Below, one piece after another: positions 37,477 to 42,379 of a stretch of DNA of 42,379 nt. A program made the translations under genes and the position numbers. Position 1 is the first letter of the stretch. Each line of letters opens with the position of its first letter. This DNA is from Cyclobacteriaceae bacterium (lineage in GTDB: Bacteria; Bacteroidota; Bacteroidia; Cytophagales; Cyclobacteriaceae), in assembly GCA_024644875.1 (NCBI GenBank), contig JAHEGY010000033.1, positions 1 to 42,379 on the forward strand. The letters run 5' to 3'. The notes under the pieces were generated by a model. It saw nothing but the letters and a program-made list of their open reading frames with translations, did not search any database and was not told where the DNA came from.

Positions 37477-38766
37477 ATGATTCGGGATTTATATAAAAGG
37501 TTTGTTTCAAGCACCGGCATTTCTACTGATACACGAAAAATCGAACCCGGGAATATATTTTTCGCACTCAAAGGGCCTAATTTCAACGCAAATGAATTTG
37601 CACAGAAAGCACTTTCAGAAGGTGCAGCACTTTCGGTGGTTGATGAGAAAGAATTTGCCGTTTCACCCAATACTTTACTCGTAAAAAATGTGCTTCAAAC
37701 CTTGCAGGATCTTGCCAATCATCACCGGCAACAGTTGAAAATTCCGGTCATTGGCATCACAGGCAGTAATGGAAAAACCACAACAAAGGAATTGATTAAG
37801 ATCGTCCTCTCTGAAAAATATAAATGCCAGGCTACCGAAGGAAATTTAAATAACCATATTGGGGTACCTTTAACAATACTTTCCCTGAAACAGGACATAG
37901 AGATCGCCATCATAGAGATGGGTGCCAACAAAATTGGAGATATTAATGAATTGTGCCTTATCGCCGAACCTACACATGGCATCATAACGAATATAGGGAA
38001 AGCACATACAGAAGGTTTTGGTGGCTTTGAGGGGGTATTGCGGGGTAAGAGTGAGCTATATCACTGGTTGATACAAAACAAGGGAACCGTATTCATAAAT
38101 TCTGAAGATCATATTTTGATGAATATGTCAAAGCGGTTTGAAAATCCGATTTTGTATCCGGGGCATGGGGATTATTACCATTGCAGCCTTTCAGAGGCCA
38201 ATCCATGGGTAATTGTTGAGGATGAAGGGAAAACCATAATTAAAACCCATTTGATCGGCAGATATAATTATCAGAATATAGCAGCAGCCTTATGTTTTGG
38301 AAAATTTTTCGATGTCGATCCCGAAAAAGCTGCTTCAGCCGTGTCTCAATATATTCCGACAAATAACCGGTCTCAGATATTGTCCATTGGCACGAATACA
38401 ATTATTCTTGATGCCTATAATGCCAATCCGGATTCAATGTCTGCAGCTATCGAAAACCTCTCAGGAATGGTTGGAAAAAATAAAATACTCATCCTTGGGG
38501 ATATGTTTGAACTTGGGGACCTGACAGAAGAGGAACACCGAAAAATTGGAGAATTAACTGCAAGGACTGTCTTTAAAAAGGTTATTTTTTGTGGAGAAAG
38601 GATGCGAAGCGCATATGAAGTAAACAAAAATGCAAGATATTTTAAAACCAGAACAGAACTGGAGAATTATATTGAAAGTTGTATTTTCGAAGATAGTTTA
38701 ATTTTGATTAAAGGGTCAAGAGGTATGGCTCTGGAAGTAATTGCCCAAAAAATCCGATCATCATGA
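37477..38766 (+). CDS. murF: UDP-N-acetylmuramoyl-tripeptide-D-alanyl-D-alanine ligase
   Basis: Last cytosolic ligase of peptidoglycan precursor synthesis, adding D-Ala-D-Ala to UDP-MurNAc-tripeptide with ATP. The N-terminal domain (STDTRKIEPGNIFFALKG, residues 16-33) binds the uridine nucleotide. The ATP-binding loop is GITGSNGKTTTKE (93-105). The middle domain has EMGANKIGDI and NIGKAHTEGFG, and the C-terminal domain VILDAYNANPDSM and LGDMFELG. At 429 residues it is slightly short but complete. It stands outside the dcw cluster here: no other mur genes are in the window. Its stop overlaps the next ATG (ATGA). Confidence 0.96.
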   Translation: MIRDLYKRFVSSTGISTDTRKIEPGNIFFALKGPNFNANEFAQKALSEGAALSVVDEKEFAVSPNTLLVKNVLQTLQDLANHHRQQLKIPVIGITGSNGKTTTKELIKIVLSEKYKCQATEGNLNNHIGVPLTILSLKQDIEIAIIEMGANKIGDINELCLIAEPTHGIITNIGKAHTEGFGGFEGVLRGKSELYHWLIQNKGTVFINSEDHILMNMSKRFENPILYPGHGDYYHCSLSEANPWVIVEDEGKTIIKTHLIGRYNYQNIAAALCFGKFFDVDPEKAASAVSQYIPTNNRSQILSIGTNTIILDAYNANPDSMSAAIENLSGMVGKNKILILGDMFELGDLTEEEHRKIGELTARTVFKKVIFCGERMRSAYEVNKNARYFKTRTELENYIESCIFEDSLILIKGSRGMALEVIAQKIRSS

Positions 38767-39416
38767 AAGAAATCTTATCATTTCTTAATGGCCTGCAAAA
38801 AAATAACACCAGAGAATGGATGGAGGCCAATAAATCGAATTATCTTAGCTCAAAACAACAATTCGAGGATATCATCTCTTCATTAATCGAAAATATTGCG
38901 GCCTTTGACCCGCACATCATAGGCACTGAACCAAAAAAATGTATTTTTCGCCTGCACAGAGATGTCCGGTTTAGTAAGGATAAACGACCCTACAAGGAAA
39001 ACATGGGAGGATTTATCAATAAGGATGGTCGCAAAGGTATGGATGGAGGATATTACATTCATATTCAGCCTGGACAATCCATGCTTGCCGGTGGGATATA
39101 TATGCCGCCTTCGGATATCCTTAAAAAGATCCGGCAGGAGATAGACTATAATCCGGAGGGATTGATCAAGTTTATGAAAAGCAGTGATTTCAAAAAGTAT
39201 TTCGGATCATTCGAAGGAGACAGTTTAAAAAAGGCGCCAAAAGGATATAATCCTGATCATCCGAATATCGAATTGCTGAGGTTGAAATACTATATCGTTG
39301 TTCATCGAATTGAAGATGCCGAATTATTAAAACCAGATTTCCCGGAAAAGGCAACCCGGATTTTTAAAGCCATGCTGCCACTGAATAATTATCTCAGGAT
39401 AGCTTTGGATGATTAA
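38763..39416 (+). CDS. DUF2461 (TIGR02453) family protein
   Basis: A 217-residue protein of the DUF2461 family. The typical features are visible: the N-terminal NGLQKNNTREWMEANKSNYL, the central FRLHRDVRFSKDKRPYKENMG, then GGYYIHIQPGQSMLAGGIYMP. The conserved Arg and His residues suggest an enzyme, but no activity is established to my knowledge. The ATG overlaps the murF stop (ATGA), so it is translated with murF. It converges on the AddB-like nuclease gene with a 53-base gap; no clear terminator is visible there. Confidence 0.9.
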   Translation: MKEILSFLNGLQKNNTREWMEANKSNYLSSKQQFEDIISSLIENIAAFDPHIIGTEPKKCIFRLHRDVRFSKDKRPYKENMGGFINKDGRKGMDGGYYIHIQPGQSMLAGGIYMPPSDILKKIRQEIDYNPEGLIKFMKSSDFKKYFGSFEGDSLKKAPKGYNPDHPNIELLRLKYYIVVHRIEDAELLKPDFPEKATRIFKAMLPLNNYLRIALDD

Positions 39417-39469
39417 AAGGATGGGATAACTGAAGGCATTCCCTGATTTTGGAAATAGAAGGTTCATTT

Positions 39470-42367
39470 TTATATATCCGATGGCATTCCCAGGTTCTTA
39501 CAGTAGAAACACTTGTCCTGGTCTTCTCTATGCATAAATGATATATCCGGATCATATATCTCACTGATTAGAGCGGATAAATATGTGGTATATTCATCCA
39601 TGTAAGGTAGAATATCATCTATGCAGGTTGAGCCTTTGTAGGCCTTTAGCTTAATCCTGGGATCAAAAGATGGATGATATAGTTCTTTCAGATTGTATAA
39701 TCCAGATATAATCGGGCCATCAGCATATTTTGGATTGTTCTTCAGGAATAAATAGGCATATAAGAAGGTTTGAAATATAGCCTTATTCCGATTATCATCA
39801 CTGGCGTTAAATAATCCCGGAATATCTTTAAAGGAAGATTCATCTTTACCGGTTTTATAATCTATAATACGGATCACTCCATTTCTCCGGTCGATCCTGT
39901 CGATAATGCCTTTCAGACCAACCTTAACCTGTTTACCAGATAAATTGATGGGCAAATCATAAGAATACTTCTGTTCAAGTCCAACAATTTCAAAAGGGCA
40001 TACCATCTCATCCTTTTCCAGAATTTTCAGGACATAATTCTTTATAATCTCCAATCCAAGAATATTTTTCCCCTCCAGGCTAAAATCTCCCGAGTATTCC
40101 TGGCCATAGTATCTGGCAAATGATCTTTTAATTGAATTAACAACTCCTTTCCTTATATCCTTAATTGAATCCACATTCATTACCATCCCAACGAAAGGTT
40201 TATATAGATCTTCCATAGTATGATGCAGGATATTGCCAAATTTTGCGGCATCCAGGTCCTCGGAAACTTCCTCCTCCTCCCTGACATCAAGTACGTTTCT
40301 GTAATAAAAGCTCAGGGGACATGATAAATATACATTTAAAGAAGAAGGTGAGAACTTATACTTATTGTCCTGGTAATATCTGGCTAGTCGGCTAAATATA
40401 AAATCATCTTTTTTAATTACAATGGACTTTTTATCTGAAACTGAAACGTCCAATCCCATGGAAAACTTCTGAACTTTGTATCCCGACTCAAATTTTAACT
40501 GATATATATACCGGCTTGGCTCTGATGGACGGGTGTAGGATTCCTCCGTATTGTAAATCATAAATACATTTGATGATCTTTGAACCAGCCTGTAATACAG
40601 GTAGGAGTAAATGGCATCCTGTGAATCCGGATTAGGCAGCTTGAAAGCTTTTCGAATATTATAGGGAATAAATGATCTTAAGGAACCGGTATTAGGCAAT
40701 TGTCCTTCATTTGCACATAAAATGATAACATTTTTAAAGTCCAGATTCCTCGTTTCCATTAGCCCCATCATTTGCAAACCTTCCAGAGGTTCTCCGGAAA
40801 AGGGAATTTTCTCCAGTTGAGAATAATTCTTTATGATCCGCCTGAGAATAACCGGAGAAACACTGACGTTCTTTTCGGTGAATACTTCATTTAACCTTTC
40901 AAGGAGCTTGTAAAATACAATAGAAAATTCCTTCTCAAAAAAGAATTTCTCATCATCAAAGGAATCGAATGATCTTCTTATCTGGATCAGGATATCTACG
41001 AGATATCCAAACAGATCCACGCTGGCATGCATATCAAATACAGCGGATAAAAACTTATCCTCCCCGAAAAATTCTGAAGGTACATATATGATGTTCTTCC
41101 GCTCAATCCTATTGATTATTTTTTTAGCTTTCTCTTTACAAATGCCTGATATAAAATGATGATTCAGAATGCCCAGGACCTGTTGGTAATTATACCAGGA
41201 TTTATTCTTTCCTGGTCTTCGGTTCTCCTGTAACTCTAGAAGCATATCAATCAGGCTGTAAAAAGATGAGTTTGCCAATGGATATCCCATGGTTATATTC
41301 ACCTTATTAAGGCTGGCCGGTAAACTATATAAAACCTGTGACAAGAGGGATTCATCCGGTAATACAACTACCGTTTTGTCTGTTTCATTTACCCCCTGGT
41401 CCCTGATCAGGCTCTGGATAATATTACCGGCAATTTTAGTCTGCCCTGAATATTGAGATGATGCTATGGCTTTTATTTCCTTTTTAACATCTTTAAAGTG
41501 GTTAGGGATTCTTCCAGGAAAAGTTTTACCAAACACTTTATCCTTGTAATACTGCCTGAGGAATAATCCTGCTTCATGACCGCGATTATCGAAATAATAA
41601 GAATCCAGATCCCAGAATATATCTCCATTGGAAGATTCAATAAACCATTTAATAATCAACTCCTCGCTGGGTGTTAGGGCATTAAATCCGGCAAATATCA
41701 CTTTCCCTTTTCCCCATTGCTGCTTCCCGCTTGAGATCTCATTACACAGTGTTTGATAAATCATCCCCGAATAGGCTTTACCCTCTTTTTTCAAGACCTC
41801 CTGGTAGGATTTGTAAACCGGATATAAATTAGACCAGAACCTGATAAAAGAATCTTTTTGCTTTGTTTTATTGTTTAGGGCATTGCCCCAGAATCGCTGA
41901 AGTGCATCCATTTCAGAATCAGACAAGAAAGCAAACTCAACATCTATTTCTTTCAGATTTTTAATCGTAGTGAACAGGCTTTTCGCCCTTACAAGGTGTT
42001 TGTCTATCTCGTTAAAGTCCTTCAATAACATGTCGCCCCAGAAATAGAACTTATCGAAAGATTCATCAAATCCCGTAACTTTCCTAAAGACATCATACAG
42101 GTCAATCAACAAAGATAGATTGTCACCAGGGGAACAATTCATCATTGAATAAACGAAATCCTCAAAGCTGATGATTGATGGTGACCAGATCGGATTTTTT
42201 ATTTTGCCAGCCAGTGCTTTTGTAAAGAACAATCCCGCCCGTCTGTTGGGGAAAATAATTGTCAGATCTTCCAGCCTGCCTGAATAATCTATCAGAAGTT
42301 TTTCAGCTATCTCGTCAATAAAAGACCTGCATCCGGACATATGATTATACTTCAATAAGTTCTCCAT
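39470..42367 (-). CDS. AddB-like PD-(D/E)XK nuclease, probable recombination subunit
   Basis: A 965-residue protein of the AddB/RexB-like class that works with an AddA-type helicase-nuclease to process double-strand breaks. The N-terminal domain begins IIFPNRRAGLFFTKALAG and has no Walker A. The C-terminal nuclease shows FGNILHHTMEDLY (about 710-722), GIIDRID (Asp823) and IIDYKTGK (Asp836, Lys838). Cys683 (YLSCPLSFYY) and Cys953/Cys956 (DKCFYCKNLG) fit three of the four Fe-S ligands of AddB. The fourth, expected about six residues later, is absent because the protein ends SDI. The ATG lies 12 bases from the window edge, so the usual UvrD-like helicase partner could lie just beyond it. Confidence 0.88.
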   Translation of the reverse strand: MENLLKYNHMSGCRSFIDEIAEKLLIDYSGRLEDLTIIFPNRRAGLFFTKALAGKIKNPIWSPSIISFEDFVYSMMNCSPGDNLSLLIDLYDVFRKVTGFDESFDKFYFWGDMLLKDFNEIDKHLVRAKSLFTTIKNLKEIDVEFAFLSDSEMDALQRFWGNALNNKTKQKDSFIRFWSNLYPVYKSYQEVLKKEGKAYSGMIYQTLCNEISSGKQQWGKGKVIFAGFNALTPSEELIIKWFIESSNGDIFWDLDSYYFDNRGHEAGLFLRQYYKDKVFGKTFPGRIPNHFKDVKKEIKAIASSQYSGQTKIAGNIIQSLIRDQGVNETDKTVVVLPDESLLSQVLYSLPASLNKVNITMGYPLANSSFYSLIDMLLELQENRRPGKNKSWYNYQQVLGILNHHFISGICKEKAKKIINRIERKNIIYVPSEFFGEDKFLSAVFDMHASVDLFGYLVDILIQIRRSFDSFDDEKFFFEKEFSIVFYKLLERLNEVFTEKNVSVSPVILRRIIKNYSQLEKIPFSGEPLEGLQMMGLMETRNLDFKNVIILCANEGQLPNTGSLRSFIPYNIRKAFKLPNPDSQDAIYSYLYYRLVQRSSNVFMIYNTEESYTRPSEPSRYIYQLKFESGYKVQKFSMGLDVSVSDKKSIVIKKDDFIFSRLARYYQDNKYKFSPSSLNVYLSCPLSFYYRNVLDVREEEEVSEDLDAAKFGNILHHTMEDLYKPFVGMVMNVDSIKDIRKGVVNSIKRSFARYYGQEYSGDFSLEGKNILGLEIIKNYVLKILEKDEMVCPFEIVGLEQKYSYDLPINLSGKQVKVGLKGIIDRIDRRNGVIRIIDYKTGKDESSFKDIPGLFNASDDNRNKAIFQTFLYAYLFLKNNPKYADGPIISGLYNLKELYHPSFDPRIKLKAYKGSTCIDDILPYMDEYTTYLSALISEIYDPDISFMHREDQDKCFYCKNLGMPSDI

Positions 42368-42379
42368 TATTTAAATACA

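Overview
The window looks like ordinary chromosomal core sequence from a member of the phylum Bacteroidota, probably the Bacteroidales/Marinilabiliales side. The evidence is a type IX secretion (T9SS) C-terminal sorting domain, a GldH lipoprotein, a GWxTD-domain protein, a B12-dependent methylmalonyl-CoA mutase pair with its MeaB GTPase, few Shine-Dalgarno sequences, and several TAnnTTTG (-7) promoter motifs of the type used by the Bacteroidota primary sigma factor. Composition is moderately AT-rich and even. I see no tRNA, rRNA, insertion sequence, prophage, CRISPR array or integrated element.

Layout, left to right. (1) 1-6.4 kb: the 3' end of an OmpA-family gene; a leftward operon GH3-family adenylase, dxr (isoprenoid precursor synthesis) and rseP (site-2 protease); then a rightward HtrA/DegP serine protease. 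(2) 6.5-10.5 kb: a leftward 816-residue lipoprotein of unknown function with an internal duplication, and dnaA. (3) 10.5-18.8 kb: a 345-bp dnaA/mutA spacer with a good promoter, a 12-bp palindrome and a terminator-like leader hairpin; mutA-mutB; a small membrane protein; meaB; and dnaK with a strong terminator. mutAB and meaB together interconvert succinyl-CoA and methylmalonyl-CoA and keep the mutase in its active B12 form. (4) 18.8-22.7 kb: a methyltransferase, a GWxTD protein followed by rlmB, and a mannose-1-phosphate guanylyltransferase. (5) 22.9-28.1 kb: a rightward cluster recQ, purD, ricT-like (PSP1), gldH. (6) 28.1-37.4 kb: a leftward series of a giant SF1 helicase, a helix-hairpin-helix membrane protein, fhs interrupted by an in-frame TAA, and a secreted FG-GAP/T9SS-cargo protein. 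(7) 37.5-42.4 kb: murF and a DUF2461 gene, converging on a leftward AddB-like PD-(D/E)XK nuclease.

I do not see a convincing new multi-gene system. The observations most worth a second look are the in-frame stop in formate-tetrahydrofolate ligase, the hairpin plus nine-T leader ahead of mutAB, the internally duplicated orphan lipoprotein, and the helicase that ends in what looks like a decayed Vsr-like nuclease domain. Several smaller palindromes and start/stop-codon arrangements are listed separately.
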